Positions 39,009 to 48,487 of a stretch of DNA of 64,000 nucleotides are shown in pieces (positions within the stretch are counted from its first letter, which is position 1; the number at the start of each line of letters is the position of its first letter). The stretch lies in NCBI RefSeq assembly GCF_006716815.1, contig NZ_VFPS01000002.1:310001-374000 (forward strand). Reading direction: 5' to 3'. A program made the position numbers and the translations under genes. The notes beneath the pieces are model-generated. The model worked only from the letters and a program-made list of their open reading frames with translations. It made no database searches and was not told the DNA's origin. The stretch is from Microbacterium lacticum (GTDB lineage Bacteria; Actinomycetota; Actinomycetes; Actinomycetales; Microbacteriaceae).

Positions 39009-40763
39009 ATGCCGGACACCGACGAGCGACCAGAGCGCACGCGCGTGCGCCCGGTCGATCCGCGGCTGCTGCGCTACGCGTCGGCCTCGCGGGGGTTCTT
39101 CGTCGCGATCGCCGCCGTCGGCGCCCTGCAGACCGTCGTCATCGTGGCCTTCGCGTGGCTCATGACCGCGGTGATCACCGGCGTGATCGCGGGGCGCCCC
39201 TGGGAAGAGATCTCGGGGCTGCTCACCGCGCTGGCGGCCGTCGTGATCGTGCGCGGCGTGCTGCTGTGGCTGCGCGAAGTGATCTGCGCGCGCGCCGCCG
39301 CGCGCGTCGAGGCGCAGCTGCGCGCCCAGCTGCTGGGCGCGATCGGCCGGCTCGGGCCGGACTGGCTCGCGGGGCGCAACACCGCCCGCCTCGCCGTCAC
39401 CGCCGGGCGGGGCCTCGAAGCCCTCGACACGTACTTCGCGCGCTATCTCCCCCAGCTCGTGCTGACGGTGATCGCGACCCCGATCATCATCGTCGTGATG
39501 TGGTGGCAGGACTGGATCTCCGGGCTCACGGTCATCCTCACCATCCCCCTCATCCCGCTCTTCATGGTGCTGATCGGCCTCGCCACGCGCGCCGTGCAGC
39601 AGCAGCAGTGGCAGACCCTCGGCACCCTCGCCGCGCGCTTCGCCGACACCGTGCGAGGCCTGTCGACGCTCAAGATCTTCGGCCGTCAGCACCGCGCCGC
39701 GGCCTCGATCGAGCGGGTCACCGACGCGTACCGCAAAGAGACCATGCGGGTGCTGCGGGTCTCGTTCCTCTCCGGCTTCGCCCTCGAGCTGCTCGCGTCG
39801 ATCTCGGTCGCGATCATCGCGGTGTCGATCGGCTTCCGCCTCATCGACGGGTCGCTCGGGCTCACCGTCGGCCTCTTCGTGCTGCTCCTCGCGCCCGAGG
39901 CGTATCTGCCGCTGCGACAGGTGGGCGTGCAGTTCCACGCCGCCGCCGAGGGCGTCGCCGCGACGGAAGACCTCTTCGAGGTGCTGGATGCCGCGGCCGC
40001 CGTGCCGGGCCGCGTGGGTGCCGGCGCCGAGGGGGGAGCAGCCGCGGAGATCGGCGCTGCTGCGGACCGATCCGAGGTCGGATCTCCGCAGGACGGCAGA
40101 TCTCCGCAGGAGCGCGGGGCCCGCGTCGAGGTGCGCGGCCTCCGCGTGCGGCGCGGGGAGGCGCTCCTCGCGCCCGTGACCTTCACCGCCGAGCCCGGCA
40201 CCGTGACCCTCATCGAGGGTCCGAGCGGCTCGGGCAAGTCGAGCCTGCTCGCGGCCCTCCGCGGCGCGGCATCCTTCGAAGGCGACGCGACGGTCGACGG
40301 GATGCCCGTGTCCGCCCTCTCCCCCACGCAGTGGCTCGCCTGGTGCGGGCAGCAGCCGGGGCTCATCACCGGCACGATCGCCGAGAACGTCACGCTCGGC
40401 GACGCGGACGGCGTCACAGACGGCCCCCTCGTCGCCCGCGCGCTCGAGCTGGCGCAGGCGGGCGACCTCGACCCGCGCCTGTCGCTCGGCGTGCAGGGCG
40501 CGGGGCTGTCGGGCGGGCAGGCGCAGCGCGTCGCGATCGCCCGCGCGTTCTTCCGGCATCTGCGCGGACGCGCGCCCGTGCTCGCCCTCGACGAGCCGAG
40601 CTCCGCCCTCGACGCCGACACCGAGGCGGCGCTCTGGCTCTCCGTGCGCGCCCTGGCCGACGACGGCGCGACGGTGCTGCTCGTCTCGCACCGCCGCACG
40701 GCGCGCGGGGTCGCCGACCACGTCGTGCGCCTGCACCCGCAGCCCGCGGAGGTGATCGCGTGA
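39009..40763 (+). CDS. cydD: Thiol reductant ABC exporter subunit CydD
   Basis: 584 residues from ATG 39009. Membrane domain with six helices, then an ATPase: Walker A 'EGPSGSGKSSLLAAL', Q-loop 'WCGQQPGLITGTI', signature 'LSGGQAQRVAIARAFF', Walker B 'PVLALDEPSSALDADTE', H-loop 'VLLVSHRR'. With CydC it exports cysteine/glutathione, needed for assembly of cytochrome bd. The linker before the ATPase is unusually Ala/Gly/Ser-rich and is encoded by short inverted and direct repeats (about 40045-40110). The stop overlaps cydC as GTGA. Confidence 0.95.
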   Translation: MPDTDERPERTRVRPVDPRLLRYASASRGFFVAIAAVGALQTVVIVAFAWLMTAVITGVIAGRPWEEISGLLTALAAVVIVRGVLLWLREVICARAAARVEAQLRAQLLGAIGRLGPDWLAGRNTARLAVTAGRGLEALDTYFARYLPQLVLTVIATPIIIVVMWWQDWISGLTVILTIPLIPLFMVLIGLATRAVQQQQWQTLGTLAARFADTVRGLSTLKIFGRQHRAAASIERVTDAYRKETMRVLRVSFLSGFALELLASISVAIIAVSIGFRLIDGSLGLTVGLFVLLLAPEAYLPLRQVGVQFHAAAEGVAATEDLFEVLDAAAAVPGRVGAGAEGGAAAEIGAAADRSEVGSPQDGRSPQERGARVEVRGLRVRRGEALLAPVTFTAEPGTVTLIEGPSGSGKSSLLAALRGAASFEGDATVDGMPVSALSPTQWLAWCGQQPGLITGTIAENVTLGDADGVTDGPLVARALELAQAGDLDPRLSLGVQGAGLSGGQAQRVAIARAFFRHLRGRAPVLALDEPSSALDADTEAALWLSVRALADDGATVLLVSHRRTARGVADHVVRLHPQPAEVIA

Positions 40764-42517
40764 GCGCCGACACCCGGCAGGCGAGCGCCACGGCGCGCAC
40801 AAGCACACGTTCCGAGGGCGCCGATGCGGTGCTCCGGCGCGCCATGCCGCCGCTCCGGCGGTTCTGGCCGGGCGCCGCGAGCGGGTTCCTGTCCGAGGCA
40901 TCCGCAGTCGCCCTCCTCGCCTGCTCAGCGTGGCTCATCGTGTTCGCGAGCGAGCAGCCGCCGGTGATGTTCCTCGGCGCCGCTGTCGTGGGCGTGCGCG
41001 CCTTCGCGCTGAGCCGTGCCGCGTTCCGGTACACCGAGCGGCTCGCCAGCCACGACGCGGCGCTCCGCCAGCTCGCCGTCACCCGCAGCGACCTCGTGCG
41101 CCGGCTCGTGCCGCTCGCCCCCGACGGGCTCGCGCGCACGCGTCGCGGATCGGTGCTCGGCGCCCTCGTCGACGACGTCGACGAGCTGCAGAACCTGCCG
41201 CTGCGCGTCGTGCTGCCGCTCGTCTCCTCGGCCGCGGTCGCCCTCGGCGCGGTCGTCCTCATCGCGTTCATCTGGTGGCCGGCGGCCCTCACCCTCCTCG
41301 CCTGCCTCGTCGTCGCGGGGCTCGTCGCGACGCTCTGGGGCTGGGCCGCGGGGTCGCGGGCCGAACGCGCGATCGCGCCGCTCCGGGCGCGCCTCGCCGA
41401 CGCCGTGCTTGACCAGCTCGGCAGCCTCGACGTGCTGATTGCCTACGGCGCCGAAGCCGCGGGGCGCGAGCGCATCGCCGCCGCCGATGCGGCCCTCCGC
41501 CGTGCGGTCACCCGGCGCGCCGTCGCGCAGGCGGGGACGACGGCGGTCGTGTCGGTCCTCGCGGGGCTCGCGTCGCTGCTCGCCGTGATCGTCGCCGCGC
41601 CGGCCGTCGGGGGCGCCCTGACCGCCCCGGCCTTCGCGGTCACGGTGCTCGTGCCGATGGCCGTCTTCGAGGTGTTCACGGCCGTGCCGCTCGCCGCGTC
41701 GGCGTGGCGGCAGGTGCGCGGGGCGGCGACCCGCATCGCCGATGCCGTGCCGCAGACGATCCCGCCCGAGCTGCCGGACGAGACCGACAAGACCGCCGGT
41801 ACCGACCACGGCGACGAGACCCGCGAGGACCACGAGGCCGCCCCCGCCCTGCCGCTCGGCGACGGGATCGTGCTGCGGGACGTGTCGGCGCGCTGGCCCG
41901 GCAGCGCCCAAGACTCGCTGCGCGGCGTCGATCTCGACGTGCGGCCGGGCGAGCGACTGCTCGTCGTCGGGTCGAGCGGAGCGGGCAAGACGACGCTGGC
42001 GCACGTGCTGGTGCGGTTCCTGCAGCCCGTGGCGGGCGAGTACGACCTCGGCGGCCGCGACGTCGTCACGGCCCATCCCGATGCCGTCCGCGCCACGGTG
42101 GGCCTCTGCGAACAGCAGCCCATGCTGTTCGACGAGGACATCCGCCAGAACCTGCTGTTCGCCCGCGACACGGCGACGGATGCCGAGCTGGAGGCCGTGC
42201 TCGACCGCGTCGGCCTCGGCGAGTGGCTGCACGAGCGCGGCGGCCTGGACGCCCGCGTCGGCGAGCGCGGCGCGCTCGTGTCGGGCGGGCAGGCGCAACG
42301 CATCGCGCTCGCGCGGGCACTGCTGCGCGGCTTCCCCGTGCTCGTGCTCGACGAGCCGACGGCGGGCGTCGACGCGGATGCCTCGGACGCCCTGCTCACC
42401 GACCTGCTGACCGCCGTCGACGGCGACCAGGCGGTCGTGCTGATCTCGCACGTCGCGGTGCCCGCAGGTCTCGTCGACCGCACCGTGCGCCTCGAGGCCG
42501 GCCGCCTGCACGCCTGA
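40760..42517 (+). CDS. cydC: Thiol reductant ABC exporter subunit CydC
   Basis: 585 residues from GTG 40760, overlapping the cydD stop. The membrane domain has 'RAFALSRAAFRYTERLASHD' and further helices. The ATPase has Walker A 'VGSSGAGKTTLAHVL', Q-loop 'GLCEQQPMLFDEDI', signature 'VSGGQAQRIALARALL', Walker B 'PVLVLDEPTAGVDADASD'. An acidic, Asp/Glu/Thr-rich linker (about 340-370) joins the domains. Last gene of the cyd operon. Confidence 0.95.
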   Translation: MSADTRQASATARTSTRSEGADAVLRRAMPPLRRFWPGAASGFLSEASAVALLACSAWLIVFASEQPPVMFLGAAVVGVRAFALSRAAFRYTERLASHDAALRQLAVTRSDLVRRLVPLAPDGLARTRRGSVLGALVDDVDELQNLPLRVVLPLVSSAAVALGAVVLIAFIWWPAALTLLACLVVAGLVATLWGWAAGSRAERAIAPLRARLADAVLDQLGSLDVLIAYGAEAAGRERIAAADAALRRAVTRRAVAQAGTTAVVSVLAGLASLLAVIVAAPAVGGALTAPAFAVTVLVPMAVFEVFTAVPLAASAWRQVRGAATRIADAVPQTIPPELPDETDKTAGTDHGDETREDHEAAPALPLGDGIVLRDVSARWPGSAQDSLRGVDLDVRPGERLLVVGSSGAGKTTLAHVLVRFLQPVAGEYDLGGRDVVTAHPDAVRATVGLCEQQPMLFDEDIRQNLLFARDTATDAELEAVLDRVGLGEWLHERGGLDARVGERGALVSGGQAQRIALARALLRGFPVLVLDEPTAGVDADASDALLTDLLTAVDGDQAVVLISHVAVPAGLVDRTVRLEAGRLHA

Positions 42518-42547
42518 CGCCGCCGGCTGCCTGCACGCCTGAGGCCG

Positions 42548-43615
42548 TCAGCCGCCGATCGCGTTCATCCCGCGCGCCGGCTGCAGGAAGCTCGGGTCGT
42601 CGATCGCGTGTCCGGGCAGCTTTCCCGCGACGCACCCGCGCAGCATCCGGTCGACGGCGACGTCGTCGACCCCCGCGCGCAGCACCGGCAGCAGATCGTA
42701 CTCGTCGAGCGAGAACAGGCAGTTGCGCAACTGCCCGTCGGCGGTCAGGCGCAGCCGGTCGCAGTCGCCGCAGAAGGGAGCTGTGACCGACGCGATGACG
42801 CCGACCGACGCCGGCCCGCCGTCGAGCAGGAACCGCTCGGCGGGCGCTCCCCCGCGGCCGGGCACCGGCTCGAGGTCCCAGCGGGCGCGCAGCGCCGTGA
42901 GGATCTCGTCGCGCGTCACCATCTGACGGCGATCCCACGTGTGTCCGGCATCCAGCGGCATCTGCTCGATGAACCGCATCTGCGCGCCGTGCGCGAGGGC
43001 GAACTCGACGAGGTCGACGAGTTCGTCGTCGTTGACGCCGCGCATCGCGACGGCGTTGAGCTTGAGGGGACGAAGGCCGGATGCCGCGGCGGCGGCGATC
43101 CCCGCACGCACATCCTCGAGACGGTCGCGCCGGGTGAGCTCTCGGAAGCGCTCTCGATCCAGCGTGTCGATCGAGATGTTCAGGCGATCCAGGCCCGCCG
43201 CGGCGAGGTCGGGGAGCATGTCAGCGAGGCGGATGCCGTTGGTCGTCATCGCGATCTCGACGGGGCCGTGCGGCCCCGAGATCGCGGCGAAACGGCGGAC
43301 GATGTCGACGACGTCGGTGCGCAGCAGCGGCTCGCCACCGGTGAGGCGGAACGTCGTGATGCCGGATGCCGCGGCAATGCCCGCGACCCGCACGATCTCG
43401 TCGGCGGTCATGAGGCCTGAGCGGGCAAGCCACTCGTTGCCCTGCTCGGGCATGCAGTAGGTGCAGCGCAGCGAGCAGCGGTCGGTCAGCGAGATGCGCA
43501 GGTCGCGGTGCACCCGTCCGAACCGGTCGACGAGGGCGTCGCCCGGCGCCCCCACGGTGGCACGCTCGTCGACCGCACGCGCTGGGCGCGTGGGCGAGAG
43601 ATTGACGGCCACCAT
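42548..43615 (-). CDS. moaA: GTP 3',8-cyclase MoaA
   Basis: 355 residues from ATG 43615. Radical-SAM cluster 'DRCSLRCTYCMPEQG' (CxxxCxxC), 'FRLTGGEPLLR', 'NISIDTLDRERF', and the C-terminal second cluster 'APFCGDCDRLRLTADGQLRNCLF'. It ends in 'IGG' as MoaA should (the GG tail is needed for activity). It makes 3',8-cH2GTP, the first step of molybdenum cofactor synthesis. It lies 104 bp after the end of modC on the same strand and may depend on the mod promoter. Confidence 0.96.
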   Translation of the reverse strand: MVAVNLSPTRPARAVDERATVGAPGDALVDRFGRVHRDLRISLTDRCSLRCTYCMPEQGNEWLARSGLMTADEIVRVAGIAAASGITTFRLTGGEPLLRTDVVDIVRRFAAISGPHGPVEIAMTTNGIRLADMLPDLAAAGLDRLNISIDTLDRERFRELTRRDRLEDVRAGIAAAAASGLRPLKLNAVAMRGVNDDELVDLVEFALAHGAQMRFIEQMPLDAGHTWDRRQMVTRDEILTALRARWDLEPVPGRGGAPAERFLLDGGPASVGVIASVTAPFCGDCDRLRLTADGQLRNCLFSLDEYDLLPVLRAGVDDVAVDRMLRGCVAGKLPGHAIDDPSFLQPARGMNAIGG

Positions 43616-44380
43616 AGTGAGAGGCTACCCGCCGTGCGCGGGCACCCGCCCCGCCACGACCGGGGTATTTCCTCCGGCCCGACATTCGGCCCGGCACGAC
43701 TCGGCGCTCCGGCCCGCTGTCACGCCAGCAGGCGCACCGCCTCGGGCGGCACCGACAGCCGCACCGCCGCGCCGACGGCGAGACCACGCTCGGCGACCGT
43801 CTCGACCGACACGTCGGCGGCGAGCGCCGGCTCGGTCGTGTGCACGCGGACGCCCGCGGGCGTCTGCTCCAGCCGCGCGATGCGCGCGACCGGTGCACCG
43901 GGGCCGGCAGGTTCCGTTCCCGCCGCCGGCTCGATCCCCACGGCCGACGGCGGGAACAATGCGACGGCGGGCTCGGGCCTACCGGCGGTGCCGGCAGTGC
44001 GGCGAGTCACCGCGACCCGCAGCGCACCCGCCGACCACACACCGTCCGAAATCTCTCCGGCTACCCGGTTGACGCCCGCGACCGCAGCCCCGAAGGGCGT
44101 CGCCGGCGCCGCGAACACAGCGCGCACAGGCCCTGTCTGTGTGACCCGGCCGTCCTCGAGCAGCACGATGTCACCGGCGAGCGCGACAGCATCGACGGCG
44201 TCGTGCGTCACGATGACGGTCGTCGTGCCCGTCGCCGCCAGGCGCTCGGCGAGCAGTGCCCGCACGCCCGACGCCGTCTCGGCATCGAGCGCCGTCAGCG
44301 GCTCGTCGAGCAGCAGCACGTCGGGCCGCGTCGCGAGCGCGCGCGCGAGCGCGACGCGTTGCTGCTGCCCGCCGGAAAGC

Positions 44381-45869
44381 GGCTCTTCGGACTTTAGGTG
44401 GGGGTGGGTGATGTGCGGGGCCGCGTGGTGACGGGGTGGGGCGGGTCGAGGCCCCGAGGATCGGTAGCGATCAAGCTTCCTTTCCGTTCGGAGACCTCGA
44501 CCCGTGCCCGATGCTACGGGGTGCGCCGCTGCGTGCCCGTCTTCTGCTGTCTACTGTGATCGCTGCGATGTGCTCGTCGGCCTCGGCGGGCTGCACGTGG
44601 TGGCTGTCGAGCGCTGCCGCGACGGCGTGCTCCTGATCGACGTCGAGTCCCCGCCGGGGCCGGTCGGGTGCCCGGGGTGCGGGCAGGTCGCCGAGTCGCG
44701 GGGCCGGAAGGCGCTCGTGCTGGTCGATGCGCCGATGAGCGCCGCTGCGGTGCGGGTCCGGTGGCGCAAGCGCAGGTTCCGGTGCGCTGATGAGGCGTGC
44801 CCGAGGGAGTCGTTCACCGAGCAGAACGCTCTGGTCGCCGCGCCTCGCGCCAAGCTCACGGCCCGAGCGGTGATCTGGGCGGTGGGGCAGATGCGGAGGG
44901 AGAACGCGTCGGTGCAGGGCGTCGCCCGCCAGCTCGGGGTGTCGTGGCGCACGGTCTGGCGACACGTCAGGCCGGTGCTCGAGACGCGCGCCGCGGACGG
45001 GTCCCGCTTCGACGGGGTCACCACGCTCGGCGTCGACGAGCACCTCTGGCACCACGTGTCCACCAGACCCGTCGCCGATGGCGGGCGGGGTCCGAAGGAA
45101 CTGACCGGGATGGTCGACCTGTCGCGCGATGCGTCCGGGCGGGTGAGGGCCCGCCTGCTGGACCTCGTGCCCGGGCGCAGCGCGAAGGCCTACGCCGACT
45201 GGCTGCAAGAGCGCGGGCAGGAGTTCCGCGACGGGGTGCAGGTCGCGACGCTGGACCCGTTCGCCGGCTACAAGAAGGCCCTCGACGACGAGCTCGACGA
45301 TACCGTCGCGGTGCTCGACGCGTTCCACGTCGTCAAGCTCGGCACCACCGCGGTCGATGAGGTCCGCCGCCGCGTCCAGCAAGACACCCTCGGGCACCGC
45401 GGACGCAGAGGTGATGCGCTCTACGGGATCCGCAACATCCTCCGCGCCGGGCAGGAACGACTCACCGACCGGCAGAAGGCCCGGCTCGATGCCGCGTTCA
45501 CGCAGCGCGAGGAGCACGTCGAGGTCGACGTCGCCTGGCAGGCCGCGCAGCAACTCCGCGACGCCTACCGGCATGCCGACCTCGCCACCGGGCGCAAGAT
45601 CGCCGAGCACGTGCTCGAATCGCTCCCGACCTGCCCGATCCCCGAGATCGCCCGACTCGGCCGCACCCTGCGTCAGTGGCGGGCCGCGTTCCTGTCCTAC
45701 TGGGATACCGACCGGTCATCCAACGGCGGCACCGAGGCCGTGAACGGCCTCATCGAACTCGCCCGCCGCGTCGCCCGCGGCTTCCGCAACTACGACAACT
45801 ACCGACTCCGCATGCTCCTCATCGCCGGCGGCCTCGACCCCACCACCCCCACCTAAAGTCCGAAGAGCC
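44381..45869 (+). mobile_element. ISL3-family IS 'A', copy 4, in modC (1489 bp)
   Basis: Same ends as the copies inside the integrative element and a perfect 8-bp target duplication CGGAAAGC (44373-44380 and 45870-45877). It lies in the chromosome, outside the element, so the IS has moved between the two. It is antisense to modC. Confidence 0.95.
44504..45856 (+). CDS. ISL3 family transposase (IS A copy 4)
   Basis: 450 residues from GTG 44504, the same protein sequence as copies 1 and 2 of IS A (Gly in 'ADGSRFDG'). This points to those copies, not copy 3, as its relatives. Intact, with recent activity implied by the clean duplication. Confidence 0.95.
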   Translation: MPDATGCAAACPSSAVYCDRCDVLVGLGGLHVVAVERCRDGVLLIDVESPPGPVGCPGCGQVAESRGRKALVLVDAPMSAAAVRVRWRKRRFRCADEACPRESFTEQNALVAAPRAKLTARAVIWAVGQMRRENASVQGVARQLGVSWRTVWRHVRPVLETRAADGSRFDGVTTLGVDEHLWHHVSTRPVADGGRGPKELTGMVDLSRDASGRVRARLLDLVPGRSAKAYADWLQERGQEFRDGVQVATLDPFAGYKKALDDELDDTVAVLDAFHVVKLGTTAVDEVRRRVQQDTLGHRGRRGDALYGIRNILRAGQERLTDRQKARLDAAFTQREEHVEVDVAWQAAQQLRDAYRHADLATGRKIAEHVLESLPTCPIPEIARLGRTLRQWRAAFLSYWDTDRSSNGGTEAVNGLIELARRVARGFRNYDNYRLRMLLIAGGLDPTTPT

Positions 45870-46280
45870 CGGAAAGCTCGCGGGGGCGACGGTCGCCCGC
45901 CTGCACATCTGCGAGCCCCACCTGCGTGAGCCACTCGTCGGCTTCGGCAAGGGCATCCGTTTTCGCCGTGCCGCGTGCCCGCAGTCCGAACGCGATGTTC
46001 TCGCGCGCCGTGAGGTGCGGGAACAGGTGCGGGTCCTGTCGCAGCAGCACGACGCCGCGGCGCTGCGGCGCGACGACCTGCCGCGGCGAGGTGAGCTCCC
46101 GACCACCGACACGCACATGCCCCTCGGTGACGCCGGCCAGGCCCGCGATGACGTCGAGCAGCGTCGACTTGCCCGCGCCGCTGGGCCCGAGCACCGCGAC
46201 GGTCTCCCCCGCGGCGACCGCGAGTTCGACGTCGAGCCGGTACGCGCCGCGGTCGACGACGGCTGTGACCTCGAGCCCGC

Positions 46281-47126
46281 TCACCGGATGCCTCCCGCGA
46301 CGTTGCCGGGCCGCCACGCGCGCACGAGCAGCAGCACCGCGATCGCTGTGACGAGCAGCAGCAGCGACAGCGCGACGGCCGTGCCCTGCGAGACGCCGGC
46401 GCCGTTGAAGGCGGTGTAGATCGCGAGCGGCATCGTCTGCGTGACTCCCGGCGCGTTACCGGCGAATAGCGCCGTCGCGCCGAACTCTCCGACGGCGCGC
46501 GCGAAGCACAGCACGACACCCGAGACGAGCCCGGGAGCGGCCAGGGGCAGCGTGACCTGCCCGAGAATGCGCCAGCGGCCCGCGCCGAGCGCCGCGGCGG
46601 CACGCTCGTATTCGGCTCCCGTCGAGCGCAGCGCCCCCTCGAGCGCGAGGACGAGGAACGGCATCGCGACGAACGTCTGGGCGAGCACGACGGCGGTCGT
46701 CGTGAACGGGATGCGGACGCCGAACTCGAGCAACAGCTGCCCGAGGGCGCCGTTGCGGCCGAACAGGAACAGCAGCGCGACACCACCGACCATGGGCGGC
46801 AACACGAGCGGCACCGTGACGATCGCACGCAGCACCGACGCGGTGCGTCCGCCCGAGCGGGCGATCAGCAGCGCGAGCGGCACGCCCATCAGCAGGCACA
46901 TAGCGGTCGCGACAAGCGCCGTCGCGAGCGACAGGCCGAGGGCCGACAACGCCTCGGGTGAGGTGATGTCGGCCCCCAGCGTCGTCCACTCGACGCGGGC
47001 GACGAGCGCCCCGAGCGGCACGACCAGCAGCGCCAGCCCGAGCAGCGCGGGAACGAGGAGGATCTGCGGCATGAATCCGCTCTCCCCCCGCCCGCGCCGC
47101 GCGAGGGCGCTCGGCCGGCCGCTCAC
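46281..47126 (-). CDS. modB: Molybdate ABC transporter permease
   Basis: 281 residues from GTG 47126, 8 bp after modA. Five to six membrane helices with the ABC permease EAA loop 'GAEYERAAAALGAGRWRILG' and 'LPLAAPGLVSGVVLCFARAVGEFG', typical of ModB/CysT. A later ATG ('MPQILLVPALLGLALL') is an alternative start. It forms the membrane channel for molybdate with ModA and ModC. The stop overlaps modC. Confidence 0.93.
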   Translation of the reverse strand: MSGRPSALARRGRGESGFMPQILLVPALLGLALLVVPLGALVARVEWTTLGADITSPEALSALGLSLATALVATAMCLLMGVPLALLIARSGGRTASVLRAIVTVPLVLPPMVGGVALLFLFGRNGALGQLLLEFGVRIPFTTTAVVLAQTFVAMPFLVLALEGALRSTGAEYERAAAALGAGRWRILGQVTLPLAAPGLVSGVVLCFARAVGEFGATALFAGNAPGVTQTMPLAIYTAFNGAGVSQGTAVALSLLLLVTAIAVLLLVRAWRPGNVAGGIR

Positions 47127-47134
47127 GGTGTGAC

Positions 47135-47932
47135 TCAAGGAGCGCCGAAGCCCAGTCCGCTGAGCACCGAGCGACCGGTGTCGCTGAGCACGAAGGCCAC
47201 GAACGCGGCGGCGACCTCGGAATCGGGGGCGCCGGTCAGGGCGACGATCGGGTAGCGGTTGACGACGGCATCCGCCGCTTCGGTGTCGACGGTCTCGACC
47301 TCGTCGGTCGTCGCGGCCTCGGTGATGTAGACCAGGCCCGCGTCGGCTTCGCCGCTCGCGACCTTCGTCAGCACGGCGGTGACGTTCTGCTCGTAGCTGT
47401 CGACGCTCGCGGTGACGCCGGCGTTCTCGAGCAGCGTTGCGGACGCCGCGCCGCACGGCACTTCGGTGGCGCACAGCACGACCGTGAGGTCGGCGTTCGC
47501 GAGGTCGGCGGGGCCCGTCACACCACCGGGGCTGCCGACCGGCGTGACGAGGGTCAGCACGTTCGTGGCGAACAGCTCGGGGTCGGTCGCAAGGTCTGCG
47601 TCGACGACCTTCTGCATGTTCTTCTCGTCGGCCGATGCGAACACATCGACGCTCGCGCCCTCGATGATCTGCGTCGCGAGGGTCGACGAGCCGTCGTAGC
47701 TGATCGGGTTGACCGTCACACCGGGGTTCTCGGCCTCGAACTGTGTCGCGAGCTCGTCGAACGCGGTCTTCAGTGACGCGGCCGCGAAGACGGTCAGCTC
47801 GCCCTCGAGCTGCGGCTCGGCGCTCGCGGAGGCATCCGATGTCGCGGTCGGGTCGGCGTCAGAGGCAGCGGTGGAGCAGCCGGTGAGCAGCAGCAGGGCG
47901 GCGGCCGCAACCGCGAATCGGAGAGTGCGCAT
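47135..47932 (-). CDS. modA: Molybdate ABC transporter substrate-binding lipoprotein
   Basis: 265 residues from ATG 47932. Lipoprotein signal 'LRFAVAAAALLLLTGCSTAA' (Cys19). Mature part has the ModA pattern: 'LTVFAAASLKTAFDELATQF', 'VTVNPISYDGSSTLATQIIEG', 'VDVFASADEKNM', 'SGEADAGLVYITEA'. It captures molybdate (or tungstate) outside the membrane. It starts 3 bp after the TOBE-domain gene. Confidence 0.95.
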   Translation of the reverse strand: MRTLRFAVAAAALLLLTGCSTAASDADPTATSDASASAEPQLEGELTVFAAASLKTAFDELATQFEAENPGVTVNPISYDGSSTLATQIIEGASVDVFASADEKNMQKVVDADLATDPELFATNVLTLVTPVGSPGGVTGPADLANADLTVVLCATEVPCGAASATLLENAGVTASVDSYEQNVTAVLTKVASGEADAGLVYITEAATTDEVETVDTEAADAVVNRYPIVALTGAPDSEVAAAFVAFVLSDTGRSVLSGLGFGAP

Positions 47933-47935
47933 AGA

Positions 47936-48328
47936 TCAGTCCGTCGGGGTTTCGACGATGACGGTGGTGGCTTTGACGACGGCGACGGCGAGCGAGCCCG
48001 GTTCGAGCCCGAGCTCGCGCACGGCTTCGGCCGACATGAGCGAGACGACGCGGTGCGGGCCGGCCTGGATGTCGACCTGCGCCATCACCCCGTCGACCTG
48101 CACACGGGTCACGATGCCGACGAACCGGTTGCGCGCGCTCGAGAGCACATCGGTCGGGTCTTTGGCGGCGTGGGCGAGCTCGACAGCGCGTGCAGCGAGC
48201 GCGTCGCCGGGGATCCGCGTGGGCGAATCCCCCGTCGTCGGCAGCGTGCCGTGATCGACCCATCGGCGCACGGTGTCGTCGCTGACACCGAGCAGCCGCG
48301 CGGCTTCGGCAATGCGGAAGGTATCCAT
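47936..48328 (-). CDS. MerR-like HTH and Mop/TOBE molybdenum-binding regulator
   Basis: 130 residues from ATG 48328. Residues 1-50 form a MerR/excisionase-type HTH ('FRIAEAARLLGVSDDTVRRWV'); residues 62-128 form one TOBE/Mop domain ('SARNRFVGIVTRVQVDGVMA', 'HRVVSLMSAEAVRELGLEPG', 'AVVKATTVIVE') that binds molybdate. It heads the modABC-moaA run and probably represses it when molybdate is abundant, as ModE does in proteobacteria; this role is inference. Confidence 0.85.
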   Translation of the reverse strand: MDTFRIAEAARLLGVSDDTVRRWVDHGTLPTTGDSPTRIPGDALAARAVELAHAAKDPTDVLSSARNRFVGIVTRVQVDGVMAQVDIQAGPHRVVSLMSAEAVRELGLEPGSLAVAVVKATTVIVETPTD

Positions 48329-48487
48329 GCGTCGACACTATCGCGCAGATGCGGAGCAGATGAGCGTGCTTATTCCGCAGATGCGGGTGCAGTGCGAAAC
48401 GCGGTGCCGGATGCCCCGCGCCGCGCCGCCGCGAATACTCACGGCATCCCGGCCACTGCCGCCCCCGGTGCGGCCTACGCTGGAACG

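Larger units (their letters stand above)
43720..46284 (-). pseudogene. modC: Molybdate ABC transporter ATP-binding protein, split by IS A copy 4
   Basis: The N-terminal part is 45870-46284 from GTG 46284 (overlapping the modB stop): Walker A 'LGPSGAGKSTLLDVIAG', Q-loop 'LLRQDPHLFPHLT'. The break comes at 'RELSG'. The C-terminal part is 43720-44380: '[16 protein letters not shown]', Walker B '[15 protein letters not shown]', '[10 protein letters not shown]' and a TOBE domain ending '[10 protein letters not shown]'. Removing the IS and one copy of the 8-bp duplication restores 355 codons exactly. In this state no complete ATPase is made, so high-affinity molybdate uptake should fail unless the IS excises precisely. 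Confidence 0.92.

Noticed and set aside
38492..42517. Very long plus-strand open frame of over 1300 codons
   Set aside because: Only its last 585 codons (from 40760) are CydC; the earlier part is an out-of-frame shadow of cydB and cydD in GC-rich DNA.
43616..43719. Moco riboswitch upstream of moaA
   Set aside because: Only 104 bp with one small GC hairpin; none of the paired elements of that riboswitch could be recognised.
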